A stretch of DNA of 64,000 nucleotides from Rhizobium indicum (GCF_005862305.2 NZ_CP054021.1:4815501-4879500); one strand, 5' to 3'. Numbered from the stretch's first letter, positions 43,056 through 51,433 are shown. The notes: generated from the letters alone by a model not told the origin. A program made the numbers and translations.

Positions 43056-45769
43056 TAGGAGGTCTTGGCGCGTTCAAGCCACGCCTCAGGCGAACCCGAG
43101 GCGAACAGATGCATTCCCCGCGCGATGAACCCGGTCCAGCCTGTCTGATGGTTCGCGCCAAGACCGGCGCCGTTGTCGCCGTGAAAATATTCGTAGAACT
43201 GAAGGCAGTCTTGCCAGTGCGGATCGTCCTGGAACTTGGCTTGCCCGCCGAACACGGGTCGTTTGCCATCGTTTCCTCGCAGGAAGATGGCCGACAAGCG
43301 CTGGGTGAGTTCCTCGGCGACCTGATAGAGGTTCATGTGACGGCCGGAACCCGTGGGACATTCAACGGTGAAATCGTTGCCATAGTAGCTGTAGTATTGC
43401 AGCAGCGCCCGGATGATCAGGCCGTTCATCGGCATCCATATCGGGCCGCGCCAATTCGAGTTTCCGCCAAACATGCCGCTGTCGGATTCTGCCGGGAGAT
43501 AGGCTACGCGGTGCTCATGATCGCCGACCTGGAAGACGTAGGGGTGCTCATCGTGGTAGCGCGACAGTGCCCTGATGCCGTAGGGACTGAGAAATTCATT
43601 CTCGTCGAGCATCGTCGACAGCACGCGACGAAGCTTGTTCTCATCCAGTATCGAGGCGAGCTGACGATTGGCGTGACCCGGCTTGCGCGGGTCATGGATG
43701 AAGGCGATCAATTCCGGGCGCGTATCGAAGAAATGCTTCATCTGCCTGGTGACCTCGGGATACCGTTGGTAGATGTCGCCCTCGAACGCGGTGGCGGCGC
43801 ATAGCGGCAGCAAGCCGACCATCGAGCGGACCTTGAGACGCTGGGCCTGCCCATCCGGCAGACGGAGGACGTCGTAGAAGAACCCGTCTTCCTCGTCCCA
43901 CATTCCGACCTCGTCGCCTGCGTGGATCATCGCCGACGCTATCCATAGGAAATGCTGTGTAAACTTGAGCACCATCTCCTCGCCGCCCGCATCCTTGAGA
44001 GCCAATTCGGTCGCTATCTCCATCATGTTCTGGCAGTAGAGCGCCATCCATGCGGTGCCGTCTGCCTGCTCCAGATAGCCCCCGGTCGGCAGCGGCGCGC
44101 TGCGGTCAAACACCCCGATATCGTCCAGCCCAAGGAAGCCGCCTTCGAAGACATTCTTGCCGGATCGGTCCTTGCGGTTGACCCACCAGGTGAAGTTCAG
44201 AAGCAGTTTCTGGAAGGATTTCTGAAGCCAGGCGACGTCGCCCTTGCCTGACCGGGCCTGCTCCAGGCGGTAGGTGAAGATCGTCGCCCAGGCGTGGACA
44301 GGCGGGTTGACGTCGCCGAAATTCCACTCGTACGCCGGTATCTGCCCGTTCGGATGCATATAGGCTTCGCGCAGCATCAGATCGATCTGATCCTTGCCGA
44401 AGTCGGGATCGACCATCGTCAGAGCGATCACCTGGAATGCCAGATCCCAGGCTGCGTACCAGGGATATTCCCACTTGTCCGGCATGGAGATGATGTCGGC
44501 ATTGTACATGTGATGCCAGCCGACGTTACGCTGTTCGATCCGGCGCTTCGGATCGAATGGATTGACGCCGTGTTCGTCCAGCCATTTGTTCACGTCATAC
44601 AGATAGAACTGCTTGCCCCACATCATGCCTGCCAGAGCCTGACGCATGACATCGGCGGCGTCGGCCGTCATCGACGGCGGCGTGATCGAAGCGTAGAACT
44701 CATCGGCTTCGCGCCGACGCGCCTGCATCGCGTCGTCGAACGAACGATCGAACATTGGCCGGACATTCTTGGGTCCTGCAGCCGGCAGCAGGTCACATAG
44801 GCGCAGCCGCAACGTCCGGGATTGCCCGGCATCCACGATGACGACATAGTGTGCCGCAGCCTTGGTTCCGATCTGCTGCGGGTTCACGGTGTCGGTGCGG
44901 GCATGCACGACGAAGCTGTCGATCCCATCCTTGACGAATGGAGTGGCACTCGGAACGCCGAACAGACGTTGCGTATTCGTCTCGTTTTCGGTGAACAGCA
45001 GCGCCGGCGAGCCGTCACAATAGAGATATCGTGTGACGTCCGCGTCCGCCGGCAGCCCAGGCGCGGCTTTAGCAGCGATCACAGCCGGAGCGTCATTCCG
45101 CTCCACACGTTCCAGGGTTGGCTTGTCACCCTCTTCACCCCAGGACCATCTATTCCTGAACCATAATGTCGGCAGCACGTGCAGGGTGGCCGCTTCCGGA
45201 CCGCGATTGGCAATGGTGATCTCGACAAGAATGTCCTCGGGTGCTGCCTTGGCATATTCGACGAAGACGTCGAAGTAGCGATCGGCGTCGAACACGCCGG
45301 TATCGACCAGTTCGTATTCAAGCTCGCCTTTCCCGCGCCGGCTATTGGTCTCCACCAGGTCGTCGTAGGGATAGGCGGATTGAGGATATTTATAGAGATA
45401 CTTCATGTACGAGTGGGTCGGCGTCGAATCCAGGTAGAAGTAGTACTCCTTAACATCCTCGCCGTGATTGCCCTCGCTGTTGGTAAGGCCGAACAGCCGC
45501 TCCTTCAGGATTGGATCCTGTCCATTCCAGAGAGCCAGCGCAAAACACAGCCGCTGCTTGCTGTCGCTGATACCCGCCAGACCGTCCTCGCCCCAGCGAT
45601 AGGCGCGCGACCTGGCCTGGTCGTGGGTGAGATAGTCCCACGCATCGCCGCCCTCGCTGTAATCCTCGCGAACGGTTCCCCACTGCCGTTCGGACAGGTA
45701 GGGCCCCCATTTCTTCCAGTCGGCTTTTCCGTCTCGCGCCTCCCGGAGGCGCTGGGATTCAGCATTCAT
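43055..45769 (-). CDS. GH63-like (MGH1-type) glucosidase
   Basis: The 904-residue cytosolic protein matches the large bacterial family of GH63/mannosyl-oligosaccharide-glucosidase-like enzymes. It opens with WKKWGPYLSERQWGTVREDY, has a beta-sandwich N-domain, then an (alpha/alpha)6 barrel with WDLAFQVIALTMVDPDFGK, GQIPAYEWNFGDVNPPVHAW and RGPIWMPMNGLIIRALLQYY. It probably hydrolyses alpha-glucosyl units of a small glycoside such as glucosylglycerate. Its substrate is not shown by the sequence. The ATG at 45769 is chosen over the adjacent GTG at 45772. Confidence 0.88.
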   Translation of the reverse strand: MNAESQRLREARDGKADWKKWGPYLSERQWGTVREDYSEGGDAWDYLTHDQARSRAYRWGEDGLAGISDSKQRLCFALALWNGQDPILKERLFGLTNSEGNHGEDVKEYYFYLDSTPTHSYMKYLYKYPQSAYPYDDLVETNSRRGKGELEYELVDTGVFDADRYFDVFVEYAKAAPEDILVEITIANRGPEAATLHVLPTLWFRNRWSWGEEGDKPTLERVERNDAPAVIAAKAAPGLPADADVTRYLYCDGSPALLFTENETNTQRLFGVPSATPFVKDGIDSFVVHARTDTVNPQQIGTKAAAHYVVIVDAGQSRTLRLRLCDLLPAAGPKNVRPMFDRSFDDAMQARRREADEFYASITPPSMTADAADVMRQALAGMMWGKQFYLYDVNKWLDEHGVNPFDPKRRIEQRNVGWHHMYNADIISMPDKWEYPWYAAWDLAFQVIALTMVDPDFGKDQIDLMLREAYMHPNGQIPAYEWNFGDVNPPVHAWATIFTYRLEQARSGKGDVAWLQKSFQKLLLNFTWWVNRKDRSGKNVFEGGFLGLDDIGVFDRSAPLPTGGYLEQADGTAWMALYCQNMMEIATELALKDAGGEEMVLKFTQHFLWIASAMIHAGDEVGMWDEEDGFFYDVLRLPDGQAQRLKVRSMVGLLPLCAATAFEGDIYQRYPEVTRQMKHFFDTRPELIAFIHDPRKPGHANRQLASILDENKLRRVLSTMLDENEFLSPYGIRALSRYHDEHPYVFQVGDHEHRVAYLPAESDSGMFGGNSNWRGPIWMPMNGLIIRALLQYYSYYGNDFTVECPTGSGRHMNLYQVAEELTQRLSAIFLRGNDGKRPVFGGQAKFQDDPHWQDCLQFYEYFHGDNGAGLGANHQTGWTGFIARGMHLFASGSPEAWLERAKTS

Positions 45770-45969
45770 CACGCGTCCTCACGGTCACTGATAATTGGCA
45801 TGCCATATCGCCTTCAAAGGAGGCAGTGGTCCGTGACCATGACTTCGTGATCAATCGGCTGAACTGAAGGAGAAGCAGGTATGGCGGCCCATCTACACTC
45901 CCGCAAAAGGCAGAAGGGAGATCCTGTACGCGGTCGATTTAGCCTGCGCGCTGAACTCCGCTTTTGTAA

Positions 45970-45988
45970 GTGTGTTACTGTAACATAC
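45970..45988. promoter_or_regulatory. Near-perfect copy of the GTATGTTAC palindrome
   Basis: Left arm GTGTGTTAC (8 of 9), centre T, right arm GTAACATAC (9 of 9). It lies in the 394-bp gap between the GH63 and DUF3300 genes, about 180 bp from each, so it could act on either or both. Confidence 0.6.
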
Positions 45989-46078
45989 GTCCGAGATCGG
46001 TTCCGCGACTACGCCTGGAGCTGTCTTTGCTATAAATCTGTAGCAAAAGACGACTTGGCCGATGTTTAGCTATCAATC

Positions 46079-46096
46079 CTCCTCCACTGGGAGGAG
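46079..46096. terminator. Small perfect hairpin in the DUF3300 leader
   Basis: CTCCTCC / GGAGGAG form a 7-bp stem with a 4-base loop ACTG. The right arm carries a Shine-Dalgarno-like GGAGGAG, hidden in the stem, about 70 bp upstream of the DUF3300 start. No ORF of note follows it directly. The rest of the 45773-46166 spacer holds only the palindrome. Confidence 0.4.
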
Positions 46097-46166
46097 TATG
46101 CGGCACGAGCGAAGATACAATAGTCGACAGCCTACACACCATGTCTGACCGCAAGGAGGATTTGAG

Positions 46167-47534
46167 ATGGCTAGACCTCACGCTTTGTTACTCGCCACGG
46201 GCCTGTTCCTGCCTTTTGCAGGGTTCCCGTTTTCGCCACATCTGACGCTGACCGCCGCCGCGCAGGAGCCGGCCGCTTCCAATCCCGTCACGGCGGAAGA
46301 CGACGCGCCGGCGCCTCTGAGCGAGGACGAACTCGAAATCCTGGTGGCGCGGATCGCGCTGTATCCGGACGAACTGGTTGCGCTCGTCACGTCGGCGTCG
46401 CTCTATCCGCTGCAGGTCGTGGAAGCAGCCCGGTTCCTCGAAACCTTGAAGAAGCAGCCCAAGCTCAAGCCGAAGACGACGTGGGATGGCAGCATCGTAT
46501 CGCTGCTGAATTATCCCCAGATCGTGACGATGATGAGCGAGGATCTGGACTGGACGCAGTCTCTCGGAGAGGCGCTTTCCTACCAGCAGAAGGACGTTCT
46601 GATCGCCATACAGCAACTGCGCGACAAAGCGGTCGCCGACGGCATCATCAAGACCGACGACAAGATCAAGGTCAGCCAGGAGAACGACAACGTCGTGATC
46701 GTCTCCGCCAGTCCTGAGAAGATCTACGTTCCGCAATACGCGCCGGAGATGCTGTATGAACCGAACTATGTGGCCGAGCCTATCGGCTACTATTCCGAGC
46801 CGTATCCGAACTACTACTATCCGACCGCCACCTTTTTCGCGGGCGTGGTGACGGGAGCGGTGTGGGCCGCCGCCGTCGACTGGAACCGCTGGGGCGTATG
46901 GGGCGGGCGCTGGAACGGCAATGTCGATATCGATTGCAACAACTGTTTGAACAACATCAACGGCAAGGTGAATATCAACGACGTCGACTGGAAAAACGTC
47001 GACCGCAGCAAGATCGGGTTCGACAGCGCGCAGTTCAACAAGATCGACCGCAGCTCCTTCCGGACCAGTATCGAGGCGAACGCCAGCAACAGGGTCGGAG
47101 CAAGAGGCAACGACCGTGCGAACACGCTCCGCGACAAGCCAGGCAAAGTCAGTGTCAACGATGTTCGCAAGAGTAAGATCGATGCGGACAGGGTAAATGC
47201 TGCTCGCAACAAGGCAGCCAATACAGGCGCGGCGGCTGGGGGCGGGAAGGTAGCGCAGGCTGCGCAGAACCGCAGGCCCGACGCAAGAACACCGAACAGG
47301 GCTGCCGAAAACGCAAGGCCCGGGGTCAACGCCAAACGCCCGGTCGCAAAGCCGAAGCCTGCGGCCCGGGTCGACAGCCGGCCCAGAAAGCCTTCGGCGC
47401 TCGGTCAGGTCGACAGCGGCAAGCGCGCTCAGATGCAGTCCAGCCGCGGCAGACAGGCCATGGCCGGAGGCAACCGCGGTGGTGGCGGTGGAGAAATGCG
47501 CCGCGGCGGTGGCGGCGGCGGCCGTCGTCGATAA
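46167..47534 (+). CDS. DUF3300 domain secreted protein with Gly/Arg-rich tail
   Basis: This 455-residue protein has a signal peptide ending near LTAAAQ. The DUF3300 core follows (about 45-270: LVARIALYPDELVALVTSAS, YPLQVVEAARFL, LDWTQSLGEALSYQQKDVL, YVPQYAPEMLYEPNY). One hydrophobic Tyr/Trp-rich stretch, an Asn-rich region, and a basic low-complexity tail ending in Gly/Arg repeats come next. The family is often next to DUF2950 in proteobacteria, as here, with unknown function. The SD AAGGAGG fits the ATG. It is likely periplasmic and stress-related. Confidence 0.88.
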   Translation: MARPHALLLATGLFLPFAGFPFSPHLTLTAAAQEPAASNPVTAEDDAPAPLSEDELEILVARIALYPDELVALVTSASLYPLQVVEAARFLETLKKQPKLKPKTTWDGSIVSLLNYPQIVTMMSEDLDWTQSLGEALSYQQKDVLIAIQQLRDKAVADGIIKTDDKIKVSQENDNVVIVSASPEKIYVPQYAPEMLYEPNYVAEPIGYYSEPYPNYYYPTATFFAGVVTGAVWAAAVDWNRWGVWGGRWNGNVDIDCNNCLNNINGKVNINDVDWKNVDRSKIGFDSAQFNKIDRSSFRTSIEANASNRVGARGNDRANTLRDKPGKVSVNDVRKSKIDADRVNAARNKAANTGAAAGGGKVAQAAQNRRPDARTPNRAAENARPGVNAKRPVAKPKPAARVDSRPRKPSALGQVDSGKRAQMQSSRGRQAMAGGNRGGGGGEMRRGGGGGGRRR

Positions 47535-47554
47535 CCAGAAGAAGGAGGAAAGTC

Positions 47555-48511
47555 ATGACAAAGTCAGTCAGAAACATGCTTCTGGGTTCGGTGTTCGCTC
47601 TTGCGGCTCTCGCCACCAATCCGGTTCCGGCATCTGCAGCAGAGCCATCCGATGCGACCGTCATATCGGGCTTCGCTTCGCAGAGCGATCCGCCCATATT
47701 CGAGACGCCGGAACAAGCCGTCGACGCCTTCAAGGCGGCGCTAGCGGCTGATGATTTCGACAAGTTCGCGGCGCTGCTGGGTATTGATGCAGCGAAAGCG
47801 AAGGCAGGCGAAGGGGTGATGGACACCTATGCCCAAATCCGCGACGGCACGAAGAAGAAGATCGTCGTGAAGGACGTCGATGGCCGCAAGATCATCGAGA
47901 TCGGCGACAAACTATGGCCTCTGCCATTTCCGATCGTGAAGGGCGACGATGGCAAGTGGGGTTTCGACACCTATGCCGGGTTCGAGGAGATCATCAATCG
48001 TCGCGTCGGCGAGAACGAATTGCAGACCATCGACACGATGCAGGCCTATGTCGATGCCCAAAAGGAATATTCTTCCGCTGACCACGACGACGACGGCGTT
48101 CTCGAATATGCCCAGAAACTGATCAGCAGCGACGGCAAAACCGACGGTCTCTATTGGTCGCCCGATCTGGGCGAGGGGGATAGCCCGGCGGGCAATGCTC
48201 TCGAAGACAATGCCGCGCTTGATAAGGCCAAGGCCGGCGAAGGTTATTACGGTTATCGCTACAGGATCATCGACGGCCAGGGACCGAACATCGCGGGCGG
48301 AGAGTTCGACTATGTGATCAACGGCAACATGATCGCAGGATTTGCCCTTATCGCCTGGCCGATCCGATATGGCGAAACCGGCGTGCACACATTCGTCGTG
48401 AACGCGAACGGCACGGTCTACCAGGCCGATCTCGGCCGGGAGACCGAAAAAATAGCTGCTGGCGTCAGGACCTTCAACCCGGGTGACAATTGGGACGTGA
48501 CTCCTGATTGA
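47555..48511 (+). CDS. DUF2950 domain secreted protein
   Basis: This 318-residue protein has a signal peptide (LGSVFALAALATNPVPASA) and the DUF2950 pattern: FETPEQAVDAFKAALAADD, NELQTIDTMQAYVDAQKEY, GEGYYGYRYRIIDGQGPNIA and GGEFDYVINGNMIAGFALIA. It starts 20 bp after the DUF3300 stop, so the two are co-transcribed. The biochemical role is unknown. Constant pairing with DUF3300 suggests a shared envelope function. Confidence 0.9.
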   Translation: MTKSVRNMLLGSVFALAALATNPVPASAAEPSDATVISGFASQSDPPIFETPEQAVDAFKAALAADDFDKFAALLGIDAAKAKAGEGVMDTYAQIRDGTKKKIVVKDVDGRKIIEIGDKLWPLPFPIVKGDDGKWGFDTYAGFEEIINRRVGENELQTIDTMQAYVDAQKEYSSADHDDDGVLEYAQKLISSDGKTDGLYWSPDLGEGDSPAGNALEDNAALDKAKAGEGYYGYRYRIIDGQGPNIAGGEFDYVINGNMIAGFALIAWPIRYGETGVHTFVVNANGTVYQADLGRETEKIAAGVRTFNPGDNWDVTPD

Positions 48512-48530
48512 ACGAGGGTCTCGCGTGTTG

Positions 48531-48555
48531 GGAACCAAGTTTGCTCCACCTCGTT
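48531..48555 (+). promoter_or_regulatory. EcfG-type promoter, perfect consensus, for the DUF2171 gene
   Basis: GGAAC (48531-48535), a 16-base spacer and CGTT (48552-48555) match the EcfG consensus. The DUF2171 start is 39 bp downstream and its AAAGGAGG site lies in between, so leader length is ideal. It supports general-stress control of the following small genes. Confidence 0.65.
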
Positions 48556-48593
48556 GCCGCTTCGTACCTGACAATGATGCAAAGGAGGAAACG

Positions 48594-48827
48594 ATGATTT
48601 CCGCAGATCAGATCCGTGAGCATATGGAAGTGCGGGCTGCCGACGGCACCCATGTCGGCTCAGTCGATCATCTCGACGGCCCCACGCGCATCAAGCTGAC
48701 GAAGCTCGACACGGAAGACGGCAAGCACCACTTGATCCCGATCGATTGGGTCGACCACGTGGATGCTCACGTCCATCTGTCGAAGAACGCCAGGGATGTC
48801 CGGATGCAATGGGCTACCATCAACTGA
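48594..48827 (+). CDS. DUF2171 (PRC-barrel-like) small protein
   Basis: This 78-residue PRC-barrel-like DUF2171 protein has the core MEVRAADGTHVGSVDHLDG, RIKLTKLDTEDGKHHLIPI and DWVDHVDAHVHLSKNA. It probably is cytoplasmic. Such proteins are frequent in stress and radiation-response gene sets in alphaproteobacteria. The ATG at 48594 follows a strong AAAGGAGG. It has its own EcfG-like promoter. Confidence 0.88.
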   Translation: MISADQIREHMEVRAADGTHVGSVDHLDGPTRIKLTKLDTEDGKHHLIPIDWVDHVDAHVHLSKNARDVRMQWATIN

Positions 48828-48861
48828 TAGCCGGTCGGCTGCGGCTTAGCGGCCGCAGCTT

Positions 48862-48883
48862 CCACACTTTTCGGCATCATGCT
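48862..48883. repeat. Half copy of the RIME-like palindrome
   Basis: CACACTTTTCGGCATCATGC is identical to the right arm of the 13777-13826 element, but its left arm has been lost. It lies just upstream of the DUF2945 gene. Confidence 0.7.
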
Positions 48884-48897
48884 CAAAGGAGCCCGCC

Positions 48898-49107
48898 ATG
48901 TCGAAGCAATTAAAGAGCGGCGATGAGGTAAGCTGGAATACCAGCCAGGGAAAGACCGAGGGCAGGGTAGTCAAAAAGCAGAGCACTCCGACGAAGATCA
49001 AAGGCCACAGCGTGAAGGCATCGAAGGCCGAGCCGCAATATATCGTCGAGAGCGACAAATGGGGAAAGCGGGCGGCACACAAGCCTGACGAACTCAAGAA
49101 GCTTTGA
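48898..49107 (+). CDS. DUF2945 (hypervirulence-associated TUDOR domain) small protein
   Basis: This 69-residue protein has the core GDEVSWNTSQGKTEGRVVKK and a beta-strand-rich C-half (PQYIVESDKWGKRAAHKPDE), matching DUF2945. The ATG has AAAGGAG in front. The protein is basic and cytoplasmic. The function is unknown. It is grouped with DUF2171 and DUF3008 genes as in many rhizobial stress islands. Confidence 0.87.
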   Translation: MSKQLKSGDEVSWNTSQGKTEGRVVKKQSTPTKIKGHSVKASKAEPQYIVESDKWGKRAAHKPDELKKL

Positions 49108-49144
49108 CGCCCGCGGCCGTTCTGTTCGAGCAAAGGAGATCGAT

Positions 49145-49330
49145 ATGCCAGCCAAGTCCAAGGCCCAGCAGAAGGCGGCAGGCGCCGCACTTTCGGCCAA
49201 GCGTGGCGAGACGCCGAAGAGCGAACTCAAAGGCGCCTCGAAACAGATGGTCGAATCCATGAGCGAGAAACAGCTCGAGGAATTTGCCTCAACCAAGAGG
49301 AAAGGCAAACCTCAGCACGTCTCGAAATGA
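49145..49330 (+). CDS. DUF3008 small basic protein
   Basis: This 61-residue protein matches the DUF3008 pattern: start PAKSKAQQKAAGAALSAKRG, then LKGASKQMVESMSEKQLEEF and a basic tail. It is probably cytoplasmic and may be induced by stress. A ribosome site AAAGGAGA precedes the ATG by seven bases. The function is unknown. Confidence 0.87.
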   Translation: MPAKSKAQQKAAGAALSAKRGETPKSELKGASKQMVESMSEKQLEEFASTKRKGKPQHVSK

Positions 49331-49337
49331 GAGATGT

Positions 49338-49363
49338 CGAACCGCCATGCGTTGCAAGACGTT
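49338..49363 (+). promoter_or_regulatory. EcfG-like promoter with one mismatch before the Gre-like gene
   Basis: CGAAC (49338-49342), a 17-base spacer and CGTT (49360-49363) match EcfG except for the first base. It overlaps the end region of the DUF3008 gene and is upstream of the Gre-family gene. Confidence 0.4.
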
Positions 49364-49541
49364 CCCGCCGCTTAACAGCTACGGGGCGTGAACCTTGAAA
49401 GCGGCTGCCTCTGCCGCCGCGACGGCTGCCTATGAAGCAAGATTGGCGGTTCGGCCGCGGTCGGTGTATGGTTCCGACGATCGTTTCGGGGCAATTGCCC
49501 ATCAGCTAGAAGAGCGCATCGCGCTAAAACGGAGTCCGAGA

Positions 49542-50024
49542 TTGGCCGTCGCTTTTACCAAGGAAGAGAGTTTCGAAACCGCTTCGGAAACCCTGCTGCC
49601 CGATCGTCCGATTTCGCCGCATCCGAACTTGGTCACTGAAGCGGGATTGAAGGCTCTGGAATTACAGTTCCAGCAGGCTCGCGAGGTCTATGATGCTGCG
49701 AGCCCTATCGAAGACGTGAACGAACGGCGGCGGCAGACGGCCAATCCATTGCGTGATCTTCGCTACTTAGCCGCAAGACTTCGCACCGCTCAGCTCATGC
49801 CTGCCCCTACGTTGATCGAGACCGTCGCCTTCGGCAGCACGGTGACCTTCCGTCGCGACGACGGGCGTGTGCAGACCTATCGCATCGTCGGAGAGGACGA
49901 GGCTGATCCCAAGGCCGGATCGATTTCCTACGTCTCCCCGGTGGCGCGGTTGCTGATGGGCAAGGCTGTCGGCGATGTGGTGGAGACAGGCGGCCAGGAA
50001 CTGGAAATCATCGCCATCGCATAG
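49542..50024 (+). CDS. GreA/GreB-family protein (Rnk-like transcript factor)
   Basis: The C-terminal part is the FKBP-like domain of Gre factors (FGSTVTFRRDDGRVQTYRIV, ISYVSPVARLLMGKAVGDVV). It is preceded by a short helical hairpin region (HPNLVTEAGLKALELQFQQA). TTG at 49542 (AVAFTKEES) is chosen with a CGGAG site seven bases ahead; the longer in-frame start at 49395 adds 49 residues without family character. Gre factors rescue stalled RNA polymerase, but paralogues of this type often have altered tips. It may modulate transcription under stress. Confidence 0.75.
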   Translation: MAVAFTKEESFETASETLLPDRPISPHPNLVTEAGLKALELQFQQAREVYDAASPIEDVNERRRQTANPLRDLRYLAARLRTAQLMPAPTLIETVAFGSTVTFRRDDGRVQTYRIVGEDEADPKAGSISYVSPVARLLMGKAVGDVVETGGQELEIIAIA

Positions 50025-50056
50025 GAGAGTGCTATTCGCGTAGCTCTCATCATTTT

Positions 50057-50078
50057 AGTACCGTTTGGTACTTTATTT
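50057..50078 (+). terminator. Terminator-like hairpin after the Gre-like gene
   Basis: AGTACC-GTTT-GGTACT (50057-50072) is a 6-bp stem with a 4-base loop, followed by TTATTT. It lies 33 bp downstream of the Gre-like stop codon. Confidence 0.6.
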
Positions 50079-50137
50079 ATCGAACCTTTACCATCCGTGG
50101 CTAGAACGATGGCACTCCATCATCGAAAGTCATGCTC

Positions 50138-50491
50138 ATGGTCAGCGCAATTTCCAGTTCTGCATCCACCATTTTGAGTTCAGCCGTTTCAACCTCGTCT
50201 TCCAGTTCGTCGGATCAGCTTGCCTCTCTCGAGGCACAGCTTGCCGAAAAGAAGGCAGCCCTATCGGAAACGCAGGACGAGCAAGAGAAGGCCACGATCG
50301 AAAAATCTATCGATACGCTGGAAGCAAAGATCGCCAAGCTCGAAGCGAGCGAGAGCAGCCAAACTCAAGCGTCTGCTGCATCGAAGCCCGCCGGCGAAGC
50401 TCCGAAAGAACTCTCCGGCGAAAGCGAGCGTATCGGCACGACGAATTTTGGCGAAACCAGCGAATTCGGCAGCCGCACGGCTTACGTCTGA
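50138..50491 (+). CDS. Small Ser-rich coiled-coil protein
   Basis: The 117-residue protein has a Ser-rich N-terminus (SSAVSTSSSSSSDQ) and a predicted coiled coil of about 50 residues (LASLEAQLAEKKAALSETQD, DTLEAKIAKLEASES). A flexible tail follows. The ATG at 50138 follows a GAAAG stretch and is uncertain; 50132 is possible. It resembles no family that I know. It may be surface or envelope related but has no clear signal peptide. Confidence 0.5.
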   Translation: MVSAISSSASTILSSAVSTSSSSSSDQLASLEAQLAEKKAALSETQDEQEKATIEKSIDTLEAKIAKLEASESSQTQASAASKPAGEAPKELSGESERIGTTNFGETSEFGSRTAYV

Positions 50492-50539
50492 TAAAAGCGA
50501 CCCGGTCACCGGGATGACGCTGCATTTTTGAGTGATGCA

Positions 50540-51433
50540 TCAAAGACGGCGCTTGGCCACGGTGACGACTTCGCGTGTCAGATCCGCCAGGCGGTCGGCG
50601 GCGAGTCGATTGATCTGCCAATAGAGCGGGACATCGAGCGGCGTGTCGGGCACCAGCTCGACCAGCCGTCCGGATGCGAGGTGCTCGCAGGTCAGTTGGG
50701 TCGGGTTCATTCCCCAGCACATGCCCGAAAGGCTGGCCTCGACGAAGCTCTGCGGCGAAGGCAGCCAGTGGGTGGGGTAATCGAGATCGCGTCCGAATGT
50801 TCGCCTGATCCAGCTGCTCTGCAGCCTGTCCTTTTGATTGAAGGTCAGCGCGGGAGCGTTGCGGATCGCCTCTGATGTCACGCCCTGCGGAAAATAGCGT
50901 GCGACGAAGTCGGGGGTTGCCGTTGCATGGTAACGCAGAACGCCGAGTGCAAAACGCCGGCAGCCGCGGACCGGCTTTTCCAGGCTGGTGACGGCGGCGA
51001 TCACCCGCCCGCGCTGCAGCCATTCGGCGGTGTGGTCCTGGTCTTCGACGGCGACGTTCAGCAGATAGGAAGAGCTTTTGGCAAAATTCGACATCGCCTC
51101 GACGAACCATGTCCCGAGGCTGTCGGCATTCGTCGCGATTTGAAGCGTGACCCTTTGGCGTGGTTCGTCGGGATCGACGAGGGCCGGCAGTTGTCCGAAG
51201 AGTTCGGCTTCGAGCATGCCGACATTCTCCATATGGCGGCAGAGCCATTCTCCCTTTTCCGTCGCCGTGCACGGCGTGCCCCTGACGATGAGGACGACGC
51301 CGAGACGCTCTTCGAGCTGCTTCACGCGCTGCGAAATGGCCGAAGGGGTCACGTTCAGGACGGTCGCAGCTCTTTCGAAGCTGCCTGTCTGGACAATAGT
51401 TGCGACGGCGCGAAGAGCGGGATAGTCGAGCAT
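50540..51433 (-). CDS. LysR-family regulator, ArgP/LysG type
   Basis: The 297-residue protein has an N-terminal LysR HTH (GSFERAATVLNVTPSAISQR) with the ArgP-like sequence continuing VKQLEERLGVVLIVRGTPC. The effector domain has WFVEAMSNFA and a C-terminal PDTPLDVPLYWQINR. ArgP/LysG proteins sense lysine or arginine and activate the divergent exporter gene, which lies 100 bp away here. The spacer holds a LysR-type palindrome. Confidence 0.9.
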   Translation of the reverse strand: MLDYPALRAVATIVQTGSFERAATVLNVTPSAISQRVKQLEERLGVVLIVRGTPCTATEKGEWLCRHMENVGMLEAELFGQLPALVDPDEPRQRVTLQIATNADSLGTWFVEAMSNFAKSSSYLLNVAVEDQDHTAEWLQRGRVIAAVTSLEKPVRGCRRFALGVLRYHATATPDFVARYFPQGVTSEAIRNAPALTFNQKDRLQSSWIRRTFGRDLDYPTHWLPSPQSFVEASLSGMCWGMNPTQLTCEHLASGRLVELVPDTPLDVPLYWQINRLAADRLADLTREVVTVAKRRL

